From Rhizobiaceae bacterium (GTDB taxonomy: Bacteria; Pseudomonadota; Alphaproteobacteria; Rhizobiales; Rhizobiaceae), in assembly GCA_016742175.1 (NCBI GenBank), contig JACVCH010000011.1:48916-112915 (forward strand): a stretch of 64,000 bases of DNA. The letters are read 5' to 3'. Below are positions 27,785 to 35,424 of the stretch, one piece after another. Made by a program: the position numbers and the translations under genes. The notes beneath the pieces were generated by a model. That model saw nothing but the letters and a program-made list of their open reading frames with translations, had not been told where the DNA came from and ran no database searches. Within the stretch, counting starts at the first letter, position 1. Every line of letters starts with the position of its first letter.

Positions 27785-27956
27785 GCTGTGGATTTTGCAC
27801 TTGACCCGTTCCCAGGTGAGGATCGGTTCGCGCGTCACGTCAGAATTGGACCTTCCGAGCCCATATCGCCGTTTGGCAATTGACCCCCTCCCAGCGCGTT
27901 TAGCCTCGTGGCTGTAAACGTGACAGCGTCCAAGCAGAGTTACGCTGCGCAAAATC
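27785..27956. other. AT-richer intergenic stretch of unknown origin
   Basis: Between the terminator and the small gene at 27971 the base composition is less GC-rich than the surroundings. Two similar phrases, CTTGACCCGTTCCCAG (27797) and ATTGACCCCCTCCCAG (27880), suggest an old repeat. I see no gene that I can support and no complete mobile element. Confidence 0.4.
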
Positions 27957-27970
27957 AAAGGAGAGGGCTG

Positions 27971-28078
27971 ATGTCTACAGTCGAAATCTATCTCTTCCAA
28001 TTCTCGCTGTTTGGCGATTCGGAGATTTCGCTAATCACGCTGGCTTGGTTCGCGGCGGCAATTCGTAGGCGTGAATAG
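27971..28078 (+). CDS. Small 35-residue protein with strong ribosome binding site
   Basis: An ATG at 27971 is preceded by AAAGGAG (27957-27963) with a 7-base spacer, a near-ideal site. The product starts MSTVEIYLFQFSLFGD and has a hydrophobic centre (SLITLAWFAAA) followed by a basic end (IRRRE), so it may be a short membrane or membrane-associated peptide. It uses AT-richer codons than neighbours. I do not recognise a family. It is convergent with eda, 10 bases away. Chance occurrence is possible because the frame is short. Confidence 0.45.
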   Translation: MSTVEIYLFQFSLFGDSEISLITLAWFAAAIRRRE

Positions 28079-28088
28079 CATGCGGACC

Positions 28089-28727
28089 TTAGCGCAGCGA
28101 AGCCGCCTCGCGCGACAGCCGTTCCACTTCCGCCCAGTCGCCGGCCTTGACGGCGGCATCGGGAACAACCCAAGAGCCGCCGACGCAGGCGATGTTGGGG
28201 AGGGCGAGGTAGGTGGCGACGTTGGAGGGGGAGACGCCGCCGGTGGGGCAGAATTTCATGTCGGGGATGGGGGCGGAGATGGATTTGAGGAAGGGGGCGC
28301 CGCCGGACTGCTCGGCGGGGAAGAATTTCAGGAAGCCGTAGCCTTCCTCGCGCATCGCCATGATTTCGCTCGGCGTGATCGCGCCGGGCAGGAGCGGAGT
28401 GGCGGCGCTGCGGGCGGCGTCAAGCAGTTCCTGCGTCGTGCCGGGGCTGACGATGAACTTCGCGCCGGCCTTCTCGGCGGCGTCGAACTGGCGGGCGTCG
28501 AGGATCGTGCCCGCGCCGACGATTGCGCCCGGCACCTCGTCGATGACGAGGCGGATGGCGTCGAGCGCAACCGGGGTGCGCAAGGTGACCTCGATCGCGG
28601 GCAGGCCGCCGGCGACCAGTGCCCTGGCCATCGGGCCCGCATGGGCGAGCTCGTCGATGCGGATGACCGGGATGACGGGCTGGGTTCCGATGAGGGCGAA
28701 AAGCCGCTCGGCCTGTGATGTCGCCAT
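28089..28727 (-). CDS. eda: KDPG aldolase (2-dehydro-3-deoxy-phosphogluconate aldolase)
   Basis: Eda splits KDPG into pyruvate and glyceraldehyde 3-phosphate in the Entner-Doudoroff pathway. The 212-residue (beta/alpha)8 protein has the catalytic Glu in GLPAIEVTLRTP (about residue 46) and the Schiff-base Lys in YGFLKFFPAEQSGG (about residue 134), plus FCPTGGVSPSN. AAAGGAG lies about 8 bases before the ATG. No other Entner-Doudoroff gene is nearby. Confidence 0.94.
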   Translation of the reverse strand: MATSQAERLFALIGTQPVIPVIRIDELAHAGPMARALVAGGLPAIEVTLRTPVALDAIRLVIDEVPGAIVGAGTILDARQFDAAEKAGAKFIVSPGTTQELLDAARSAATPLLPGAITPSEIMAMREEGYGFLKFFPAEQSGGAPFLKSISAPIPDMKFCPTGGVSPSNVATYLALPNIACVGGSWVVPDAAVKAGDWAEVERLSREAASLR

Positions 28728-28775
28728 GACGCACTCTCCTTTTTCAACCGATTTAGCACGGCGGCGGGGCGCGAG

Positions 28776-29633
28776 TCACCCTCGCGCGAATAGGGAAAGG
28801 AGGGTTTCGAAAAGACGGCCGAGGAGCGTGGGTGATGCGGCCAGCGCGGCCATGGTGGCGGCGTCGGCGATGCCGGTGGCGGGCAGGCCGCGGCGGGCCT
28901 GGAACTCGCTCAGTGCTTGCGCGGTGGCGGGGCCGAACCGGCCGTCGACGGCGAGCACCGCGCCGTGCGCGGCAAGGCGACGCTGAAGCGCGGCGACGTC
29001 ATCGCCGCGATCGCCGCGCCGCAGGGCGGCGGTGCCGGCGGACCAGTCAAGCTTGGCGAGGCGGGCGTAGGCCGAGGCGAGCTTCACGTCATAGGCGTTG
29101 CGGGCGAAGCCGGGGCCGTTGTAGCCGCGGGCGAAGGCGGGCCAGTCGCGACGGGCAAGGGCCGCAGCGAGGCCGGCCTTTGCGATGTAGCGCGCCATCA
29201 GCCGCAACTGGCCTTCCGCGCCCGAACGGGCTTCGGTAACGAGCGTTTCGACCGAGCCGAAGCCGAGCCACGCCCAATGCGCGCCCATGACCTGACCCAG
29301 GCCCCAGGAGGTGGATTCGTCGGCCGCGCGAGGGTCGATGCCCCGGGCGCGGGCGAGCATCGCCCAGCGGGCGGCCTGCGCGGCCGGATTGCGGACCGCA
29401 CCGGCGGTGGGCGAGGCGAGGCCGGCGGCGCGGGCCTTCGCCTGCGCGGCGCCGGAAAGGCGGCGGTCGAAATAGTGGCCCTCGAAGCGGATCAGCGGTT
29501 CACGGCGGCCGTCGACCATCGCATGGGCGACGAGGTTGCTTTCGACGGACGCGACCGCGGCGAGCGTCGCGGGGTCGAGGTCGAAGGCGCGGGCGACATT
29601 GACGAGCGCGGCGCGGATTTCGGGATCGAGCAT
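28776..29633 (-). CDS. N-acetylmuramidase with peptidoglycan-binding domain
   Basis: A 285-residue peptidoglycan hydrolase. The N-terminal two thirds match the N-acetylmuramidase family (catalytic Glu probably in VASVESN near residue 30; [11 protein letters not shown], then [20 protein letters not shown] and a [29 protein letters not shown] end). A PG_binding_1 domain occupies about 208-270 ([34 protein letters not shown]). There is no signal peptide, as in phage endolysins, but no phage genes surround it. I chose the ATG at 29633 because AGAGG fits it better than the ATG two codons upstream. Confidence 0.85.
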   Translation of the reverse strand: MLDPEIRAALVNVARAFDLDPATLAAVASVESNLVAHAMVDGRREPLIRFEGHYFDRRLSGAAQAKARAAGLASPTAGAVRNPAAQAARWAMLARARGIDPRAADESTSWGLGQVMGAHWAWLGFGSVETLVTEARSGAEGQLRLMARYIAKAGLAAALARRDWPAFARGYNGPGFARNAYDVKLASAYARLAKLDWSAGTAALRRGDRGDDVAALQRRLAAHGAVLAVDGRFGPATAQALSEFQARRGLPATGIADAATMAALAASPTLLGRLFETLLSLFARG

Positions 29634-29733
29634 GGGCATATCCTCTTCGATGGGTGAGGGATATTTTCCTCTCGTTTGTCCGGACGGGGATAAGTTCGTT
29701 GCGCGTCTTCGCCGGACGGCTTATCTGCGCGCC

Positions 29734-30657
29734 ATGCACGCTCCTCACGAAATGCCGATCAAGGTCGCCGCGCTCTACCGTTTCGCCCGCCTGCCGGACT
29801 GGCGCGAGATGCGCGCGCCGCTGCATGCGTTCTGCACGGAGCGCGGAATCAGGGGCACGCTGCTGCTGGCGCATGAGGGGATCAACGGGACGGTGGCGGG
29901 CGCGCCGGAGGCGATCGATGCGCTCGTCGCGCATCTTTCCGCGATGCCGGCGCTCAGCGGGCTCGACGTCAAATATTCGGGCGCGGCCGAGATGCCGTTC
30001 CACCGCATGAAGGTGCGGCTCAAGGCCGAGATCGTGACGATGGGCGTTGCCGGCATCGACCCCGAGCGCGACGCCGGCGCCTATGTCGAGCCGGCCGACT
30101 GGAACGCGCTGATCGCCGATCCGGACACGGTGGTGATCGACACGCGCAACGATTACGAGGTCGGGCTCGGCACGTTCGAGCGCGCGCTCGATCCGCAGAC
30201 GGCGAGCTTTCGCGCGTTTCCCGACTGGCTCGAGGCCAATCGCGGCGCGCTGGAGGGCAAGAAGCTGGCGATGTTCTGCACCGGCGGCATTCGCTGCGAA
30301 AAGGCGACGGCCTATGCGAAGTCGATCGGGCTCGACGAGGTCTACCATCTCAGGGGCGGCATCCTGCGCTATCTGGAAGAGGTGTCTGAAGAGGCGAGCC
30401 TTTGGCAGGGGGAGTGCTTCGTCTTTGACGAACGCGTGGCCGTCGGCCACGGGTTGCGTGAAGGCGATGCGGAGCTTTGCCGCGCCTGCCGGCGGCCACT
30501 GACGCCCGCCGACAGGGCGTCGCCGCTCTTCGTCGAGGGAGTTGCCTGCGCCGCTTGCCATGACGAGCGATCCGAGGCCGATCGCGAGCGCTATGCCGAG
30601 CGGCAGCGGCAGGTCGAGCGGGCGAAGGCAACGGGCGCGCGGCATATCGGCGGATGA
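29734..30657 (+). CDS. trhO: tRNA uridine hydroxylase TrhO (rhodanese family)
   Basis: TrhO (formerly YceA) makes 5-hydroxyuridine at tRNA position 34 using oxygen. The 307-residue protein has an N-terminal acylphosphatase-like domain ([18 protein letters not shown]) and a rhodanese domain with Asp-rich [16 protein letters not shown] and the active-site Cys in [12 protein letters not shown] (about residue 185). A Cys-rich tail ([15 protein letters not shown]) is typical for the family. No clear ribosome binding site; the ATG at 29752 is an alternative start. Confidence 0.9.
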   Translation: MHAPHEMPIKVAALYRFARLPDWREMRAPLHAFCTERGIRGTLLLAHEGINGTVAGAPEAIDALVAHLSAMPALSGLDVKYSGAAEMPFHRMKVRLKAEIVTMGVAGIDPERDAGAYVEPADWNALIADPDTVVIDTRNDYEVGLGTFERALDPQTASFRAFPDWLEANRGALEGKKLAMFCTGGIRCEKATAYAKSIGLDEVYHLRGGILRYLEEVSEEASLWQGECFVFDERVAVGHGLREGDAELCRACRRPLTPADRASPLFVEGVACAACHDERSEADRERYAERQRQVERAKATGARHIGG

Positions 30658-30749
30658 AGGCTTTTCGCCTGGCCACATTGCAAAAGCCGGGGTCGGCCCC
30701 TAGCTAATCTCGACTGCCGCAATGGCAGAACAGATATGAGGAGAAGCCG

Positions 30750-31490
30750 ATGTTCGACCCGAAGAAGCTCATCGACGGCCTGTTGGGCTCGTCAGGTTCC
30801 CTTTCCAAGGGCGGCCTGGGCGGGCTTGCCGGTGGCGGCTTGGGCGGGCTTGCGAGCGGCGGCGGCATGGGCAAGATCGGCCAGCTTGCCAAGGACAACC
30901 CGATGGCGACGGCGGCGCTTGCCGGGCTTCTTCTTTCGGGCAAGGGGCGCAAGCTCGGCGGCTCGGCGCTCAAGATCGGCGGCATGGCCGCTATCGCCGG
31001 CCTCGCCTACAAGGCCTATTCGGACTACCAGAAGGGGCAGCAGCCGCAGCCGGCGACGCCTGCCGCGCGCAAGCCTCAATTGCTGCCGCCGCCTTCCGAT
31101 ACGCCGTTCAATCCGTCCCGCGCACCGCAGGGCGAGGACGCTTTCGCGCTGACGATCGTGCGCGCGATGATCGCGGCGGCGCGCGCCGACGGCCATATCG
31201 ACGAGGCGGAACGGGCGAAGATCGGCGGGCGCATCGGCGGCGCGGGCATCGACGACGAGGCCGAGCAGTTCCTGCTCGCCGAACTCGACAAGCCGGTCAA
31301 TCTCGACGACATCGTGCGCGAGGCGCAGAGCGAGGAGCAGCGCGTGGAGATCTACACCGCCGCGCGGCTGACGATCGAACCCGAGACGCGCGCCGAGCGC
31401 GGCTTCCTCGACCAGCTCGCCGGACGGCTGAACCTGCCGGACGCGCTGGTGGATCATATCGAGGCGAATGTCGCGAGCGTGAAGGTCTGA
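30750..31490 (+). CDS. DUF533 (YebE/TerB-like) protein
   Basis: A 246-residue protein: a Gly/Leu-rich N-terminus (residues 10-45, GGLGGLAGGGLGGLASGGG), a hydrophobic segment (about 50-85, possible membrane helix), a Pro/Gln linker and a C-terminal TerB-like helical domain (about 125-245, IVRAMIAAARADGHIDEAERAKI). YebE-type proteins are inner-membrane associated and of unknown function; E. coli yebE belongs to the Cpx envelope stress regulon. GAGGAG precedes the ATG. Confidence 0.83.
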   Translation: MFDPKKLIDGLLGSSGSLSKGGLGGLAGGGLGGLASGGGMGKIGQLAKDNPMATAALAGLLLSGKGRKLGGSALKIGGMAAIAGLAYKAYSDYQKGQQPQPATPAARKPQLLPPPSDTPFNPSRAPQGEDAFALTIVRAMIAAARADGHIDEAERAKIGGRIGGAGIDDEAEQFLLAELDKPVNLDDIVREAQSEEQRVEIYTAARLTIEPETRAERGFLDQLAGRLNLPDALVDHIEANVASVKV

Positions 31491-31516
31491 CGAAACTTCC
31501 CGCCCGCTCTGCCCGT

Positions 31517-31539
31517 TGCTGGAAGGTCCTCTTCCAGCA
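31517..31539 (+). terminator. Hairpin between DUF533 and hydrolase genes
   Basis: Perfect 9-bp stem TGCTGGAAG (31517-31525) and CTTCCAGCA (31531-31539) with a GTCCT loop, but no T-run. It may attenuate transcription or, since it contains the only GGAAGG, affect translation of the hydrolase that starts 10 bases later. Confidence 0.4.
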
Positions 31540-31548
31540 GCGGTGCCC

Positions 31549-32394
31549 ATGCCCTTTCTCAAGTTCCTGCTCTTCGCCGTCCTGATCGTCCTGCCCGGTT
31601 GCGGCGGGGCGGTCGGGCTCGTCAATTCCATGTCCGACACGGATGCGGTGGCGGTCGAGACCGGCGTCGCCTACGGGCCGGACCCGCGCCAGCGCTACGA
31701 TGTCTACCGGCCGCTCGGCGCCGGGGACGATGCGCCGGTGGTGGTGTTCCTCTATGGCGGAAGCTGGTCGAGCGGCGAGAAGTCGATGTATCGCTTCGTC
31801 GGCAATGCGCTTGCCGAACAGGGATTCGTCGCCGCCATTCCCGACTACCGCGTCTATCCGCAGGTGCGCTTTCCCGAATTCGTCGAGGATGCGGCGAGGG
31901 CGGTGACGGCGATCCGGCGCGACGTGGCGGGCGGGCGGCCGGTGGTTCTCGTCGGGCATTCGGCCGGCGCGCAGATCGGGGCGCTGCTGGCGCTCGACGA
32001 TCGCTATCTCGGCGGCGCGGCCTGCGGCGCGATCTCCGGCTTCGTCGGCATTGCCGGGCCTTACGATTTCCTGCCGCTGACCAGCGAGCGCTACCGGCGG
32101 ATTTTCCCCGAGGCGACGCGGGACCAGAGCCAGCCGATCAATTTCGCGCAAGGGCGCGCGCCGGCGACGCTTCTGCTACACGGCGCTTCCGACCGTACGG
32201 TCGCTGCGAAGGACAGCCGGGACCTCGCCGCTGCGCTTCGGGCGGCGGGAAACCGGGCGGAGTTGCGCGTCTATGACGGGGTCGGGCACATCAACATCGT
32301 CGGGGCCATCGCCTCGCCGCTGCGCGGACAGGCGCCGACGCTGGCGGACATCAGCGAGTTCGTGCGCGAACGGGCCGGGCGGCGGGGGTGTTAG
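31549..32394 (+). CDS. Alpha/beta hydrolase lipoprotein
   Basis: A 281-residue hydrolase of the carboxylesterase/BD-FAE type. A short signal segment with lipobox VLPGC (Cys about residue 17) predicts lipidation. The oxyanion stretch is VVFLYGGSWSSGEK, the nucleophile Ser lies in VLVGHSAGAQ, the Asp in LHGASDRTV and the His in YDGVGHINIVG. The substrate is unknown; such enzymes often cut short-chain esters. The start at 31549 gives the signal peptide; an upstream TTG at 31516 would spoil it. The stop overlaps the convergent TetR gene by 4 bases. Confidence 0.82.
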   Translation: MPFLKFLLFAVLIVLPGCGGAVGLVNSMSDTDAVAVETGVAYGPDPRQRYDVYRPLGAGDDAPVVVFLYGGSWSSGEKSMYRFVGNALAEQGFVAAIPDYRVYPQVRFPEFVEDAARAVTAIRRDVAGGRPVVLVGHSAGAQIGALLALDDRYLGGAACGAISGFVGIAGPYDFLPLTSERYRRIFPEATRDQSQPINFAQGRAPATLLLHGASDRTVAAKDSRDLAAALRAAGNRAELRVYDGVGHINIVGAIASPLRGQAPTLADISEFVRERAGRRGC

Positions 32395-33005
32395 GCCCGC
32401 GGCCCCGAGCGGCGGATGATGGCGGAGATGAGGGATACGAAGGCTTCGCGGGGCATTCCTTCGGGCAGGTGCAGCTTGTCGCCGATCAGGAGTTCGGAGA
32501 GGCCGTGGACCATGGCCCAGGCGGCGATGACGTCTTCGCCGGCGGCGGGGTCGGTGGCGTAGTCGCGGCCGGTCATGGCGAGGATGTTGCCGGTGAGGAC
32601 GCCGAAGGCCGAGCCGCCGGCATCCGACAGAGGCGGATGCTCGTGGTCGGGGCGGCGTGAGCCGAACATCAGGTGGAAGAGGGCGGGGTTGGCGCAGGCG
32701 AAATCGACATAGCCGACGCCTGAGGCGACGAATTTGTCCTCCAGGCCGCCTTCCGCGCGCGCCATCGCCGTCGTCATCGAGACGCGCAGGCGATCGAAGC
32801 CTTCGGCGGCGAGCGCCGACAGGAGCGCGTCGGCATCCTTGAAATGATGGGCGGGCGCGGCGTGGGAGACGCCGGCGCGCTTGGCGCAGCCGCGCAGCGA
32901 GAAGGCTTCGAGGCCCTTTTCGGCCAGTTCCTCCTCGGCGGCGGCGATCAGCGTCTGGCGCAGGTCGCCGTGGTGGTAGGTCTTGCGGGGCGATTGCTCG
33001 TTCAA
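32391..33005 (-). CDS. TetR family repressor with WHG C-terminal domain
   Basis: A 204-residue regulator. The N-terminal helix-turn-helix (residues 6-55, THE pattern YHHGDLRQTLIAAA, then FSLRGCAKRAGVSHAAPAHHF) is typical of TetR proteins with a C-terminal WHG ligand domain (ALFHLMFGSRRPDH, AWAMVHGLSELLI). I start it at TTG 33005, since GGAG sits six bases upstream, instead of a GTG at 33098 that would place the palindrome inside the gene. It is divergent from two membrane protein genes and probably represses them and itself. Confidence 0.85.
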   Translation of the reverse strand: MNEQSPRKTYHHGDLRQTLIAAAEEELAEKGLEAFSLRGCAKRAGVSHAAPAHHFKDADALLSALAAEGFDRLRVSMTTAMARAEGGLEDKFVASGVGYVDFACANPALFHLMFGSRRPDHEHPPLSDAGGSAFGVLTGNILAMTGRDYATDPAAGEDVIAAWAMVHGLSELLIGDKLHLPEGMPREAFVSLISAIIRRSGPRA

Positions 33006-33080
33006 GTCGGTCTCCGATCTGCCCCATACATGGCTCCGATTTTCGATGTTGACAATGGAAAGATTTCTGGCAATCTCAAT

Positions 33081-33095
33081 CTTGACGCTGTCAAG
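33081..33095. promoter_or_regulatory. Probable TetR operator
   Basis: Perfect inverted repeat CTTGAC-GCT-GTCAAG in the 125-base gap between the TetR gene and the divergent ABA4-like gene, 36 bases before the latter's ATG. A further TTGACA lies at 33049 and GTCAAC-like sequence on the other strand, so a second half-site may exist. Confidence 0.5.
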
Positions 33096-33130
33096 CACGC
33101 GTCGAAGGGCGCGGGATCGAGGAGGATGCC

Positions 33131-33574
33131 ATGAGTGCCGACCTGATTTTCCAGTATGCCACGCTGATCGCGGTCGCCGGATGGGCGACGCTTCTGATCA
33201 GCCCGTTGATGCCGCGCATCAGCGATCTCGTTGCCGCCTATGCCATGCCGGCGCTGATCTCGGTCGCCTATGCCGGGCTGATTCTCGCCTTCTGGACGCG
33301 CGCCGAGGGCGGGTTCGGCTCGCTCGACGCGGTGGCGCAGCTCTTCCAGACACGCGAACTGCTGCTGGCCGGCTGGCTGCACTATCTCGCCTTCGATCTT
33401 TTCGTCGGGGCCTGGATCGTGCGGCGCGGACGCGCCGACGGCGTGCCGTTCTGGCTCGTGCTTCCCTGCCTGCCGCTGACCTTCATGTTCGGGCCGGCCG
33501 GCTATCTCGCCTTCGTCGCCATCCGCGCCGTGCGGCTTCAGCTTCGCGCCGCGCCCGCCATCGAGGGGCACTGA
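33131..33574 (+). CDS. ABA4-like (DUF4281) membrane protein
   Basis: A 147-residue protein with four hydrophobic helices and the family core LLAGWLHYLAFDLFVGAWIVRRGRADG, then FGPAGYLAFVAIR. DUF4281 members resemble the plant ABA4/neoxanthin-synthesis protein; bacterial function is unknown. GAGGAGG precedes the ATG. It is followed two bases later by another membrane protein gene, and both are divergent from the TetR regulator, which suggests one inducible unit. Confidence 0.85.
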   Translation: MSADLIFQYATLIAVAGWATLLISPLMPRISDLVAAYAMPALISVAYAGLILAFWTRAEGGFGSLDAVAQLFQTRELLLAGWLHYLAFDLFVGAWIVRRGRADGVPFWLVLPCLPLTFMFGPAGYLAFVAIRAVRLQLRAAPAIEGH

Positions 33575-33576
33575 CC

Positions 33577-34413
33577 ATGACGACGCTCGCACTCGACCAT
33601 GCACCGGCGCGGCCGGTTTCGATGAAACGGCTTTTCGGCCCGGAGCGCGGGCTCGCCGCGCTCGGCCTCCTGCTTCTGGCGCTGCTCCTGCCGACGCTTT
33701 TCGCCGGAATCGTCGACGGCCGGATGACCAATGACGTGTCCGTCTGGTCGAAGCCGGTGAAGTTCCAGTTCGCCCTGGCCGTCTATGTCCTGACGCTCGC
33801 CTTCTTCGCCCGCTGGCTGCCGGCGGGCACGCAGGACAAAAGCTGGTACCGGATCTATATCGGCGCGGTGATCGGCGCGATCATCCTCGAGACGGTCTGG
33901 CTGATGGGGGCAGCAGTGAACGGCGTGCCGGCGCATTTCAACCGGACGCCGGTCGGCGAGGCGATCTACATGGCGATGGGCGGCTTCGCCGTCCTGCTGA
34001 CCTCGGCGAGCGCCGTCTATGCCTGGCAGATCGGGCGCAACCGGGACACGGGGCTGCCGCCGGTTCTCAAGGAAAGCATCGTCGTCGGGCTGGCGCTCGT
34101 CCTGCCGCTGACGGTGATCACGGCCGGGACGATGAGTTCGTTCGACGGGCACTGGGTCGGTGGCGTGCGGTCCGATGCCGCCGGGCTCGCGATCTTCGGG
34201 TGGGCACGGGACGGGGGTGACCTGCGCGTGGCGCATTTCTTCTCGACCCATGCGATGCATTTCCTGCCGGCCGCAGGGCTCGTGTCGCTCGCGGTCTTCG
34301 GGCGCGACGAGCGACGGCCGATCCGGGTCGCGATTGTCCTTTTCGTGGCGCTGGTGGCGTTCACCTTCGTCCAGGCGTTGTCCGGGCGGCCGTTTCTCGC
34401 GTTTATCGGGTAG
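33577..34413 (+). CDS. Seven-helix membrane protein, function unknown
   Basis: A 278-residue inner-membrane protein with about seven hydrophobic helices (near residues 25-45, 62-80, 92-116, 130-152, 170-190, 225-245 and 250-272). I do not recognise a characterised family. Polar features between helices include WSKPVKFQFA and a RVAHFFSTHAMHFLP stretch with three His that could bind metal or haem. It starts 2 bases after the ABA4-like stop and is likely co-transcribed. A hairpin terminator lies about 100 bases downstream. Confidence 0.78.
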   Translation: MTTLALDHAPARPVSMKRLFGPERGLAALGLLLLALLLPTLFAGIVDGRMTNDVSVWSKPVKFQFALAVYVLTLAFFARWLPAGTQDKSWYRIYIGAVIGAIILETVWLMGAAVNGVPAHFNRTPVGEAIYMAMGGFAVLLTSASAVYAWQIGRNRDTGLPPVLKESIVVGLALVLPLTVITAGTMSSFDGHWVGGVRSDAAGLAIFGWARDGGDLRVAHFFSTHAMHFLPAAGLVSLAVFGRDERRPIRVAIVLFVALVAFTFVQALSGRPFLAFIG

Positions 34414-34511
34414 CACATATCGACGAGTTAACCTTCGGTTAAGCTTCGTATCGCATTCTTAATAAACGAATCGGACGTTCCTCCTCCTCCCAAGCACCGA
34501 TTCCAAACTCA

Positions 34512-34540
34512 GGCGGCCGCAAATGGCCGCCTTCCTTTGT
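34512..34540 (+). terminator. Intrinsic terminator after the membrane protein pair
   Basis: Stem GGCGGCC (34512-34518) and GGCCGCC (34525-34531), loop GCAAAT, followed by TTCCTTTGT. A short palindrome TTAACC-TTC-GGTTAA (34428-34442) lies upstream in the same AT-rich gap. Confidence 0.65.
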
Positions 34541-34605
34541 CCCGACCCCTTGCGCCTGCGTCATCCATCTGCGATCCCCGAAGGGAAGTGCAGGAGGGAC
34601 ACGGC

Positions 34606-35358
34606 ATGCAGGACAGATTCGCGCTCGTCACCGGCGCAGGCTCGGGCATCGGACAGGCGGTCGCGACCGCGCTCGTCCACGCGGGGTGGCACACGGTCTT
34701 CACCGGACGCCGGCAGGAAAAGCTCGATGCGGCCGTTGCCGCCATCGGGCCGGCACCGGCGCGGGGTCTTGCCATCGCCTGCGACGTGGCGCGCGCCGAG
34801 CAGGTGGAAAAGCTCTTCGAACGGATCGAGGAGGAATTCGGGCGGCTCGACCTTCTCTTCAACAATGCCGGCATGGGATACAAGTCGACGCTGATCGACG
34901 AGATTCCGGTCGAGGTCTGGCACGACGTCGTCGACGTCAACCTGACCGGCTCGTTCCTGTGCGCGCGCTCGGCCTTCGGCCTGATGCGGCGGCAAAGCCC
35001 GATGGGCGGGCGGATCATCAATAACGGGTCGATCTCGGCCTATGCGCCGCGGCCGGGCTCGGTGCCCTACACCGCGACCAAGCACGCGATCACCGGCCTG
35101 ACCAAGACGCTGGCGCTGGACGGGCGGCCGTTCGACATCGCCTGCGGGCAGATCGACATCGGCAACGCCCTGACCGACATGGCCGCGCGTATGGTCGACG
35201 GCGTGCCGCAGGCCAATGGCGAGATCGCGCCGGAAGCGGTGATGGATGTCGGCAATGTCGCCGATGCCGTGCTGCACATGGCAAGCCTGCCGCTCGAAGC
35301 GAACGTCCTGTTCATGAACGTGATGGCGACCAAGATGCCGTTCGTCGGGCGCGGATAA
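34606..35358 (+). CDS. Short-chain dehydrogenase/reductase (SDR)
   Basis: A 250-residue classical SDR. The cofactor motif TGAGSGIG is at residues 9-16, the structural NNAG at about 87, and the catalytic Ser..Tyr-x3-Lys is NGSISAY...YTATKHA (Tyr about 156). The TGRRQEKL segment after the second strand suggests NADP(H) preference. The substrate is unknown. GGAGGG lies 8-13 bases before the chosen ATG; the frame is open upstream to 34537 without homology. Confidence 0.87.
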   Translation: MQDRFALVTGAGSGIGQAVATALVHAGWHTVFTGRRQEKLDAAVAAIGPAPARGLAIACDVARAEQVEKLFERIEEEFGRLDLLFNNAGMGYKSTLIDEIPVEVWHDVVDVNLTGSFLCARSAFGLMRRQSPMGGRIINNGSISAYAPRPGSVPYTATKHAITGLTKTLALDGRPFDIACGQIDIGNALTDMAARMVDGVPQANGEIAPEAVMDVGNVADAVLHMASLPLEANVLFMNVMATKMPFVGRG

Positions 35359-35424
35359 TTTTCGGGCCCAAGGACCCCGCGACGGCACGAGCGCGTTGGG
35401 TGGCAAAGTCGGGGTCATGAGGGG

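Noticed and set aside
27770..28000. 76-codon minus-strand frame
   Set aside because: It starts inside the terminator region, has no ribosome binding site and matches no family.
28776..29633. Prophage remnant because of endolysin-like muramidase
   Set aside because: No holin, structural or integrase genes are near, and such enzymes occur in rhizobial chromosomes.
34428..34442. TTAACC-TTC-GGTTAA palindrome as a CtrA box
   Set aside because: Spacing does not match the TTAA-N7-TTAA form; it may only be part of an AT-rich terminator region.
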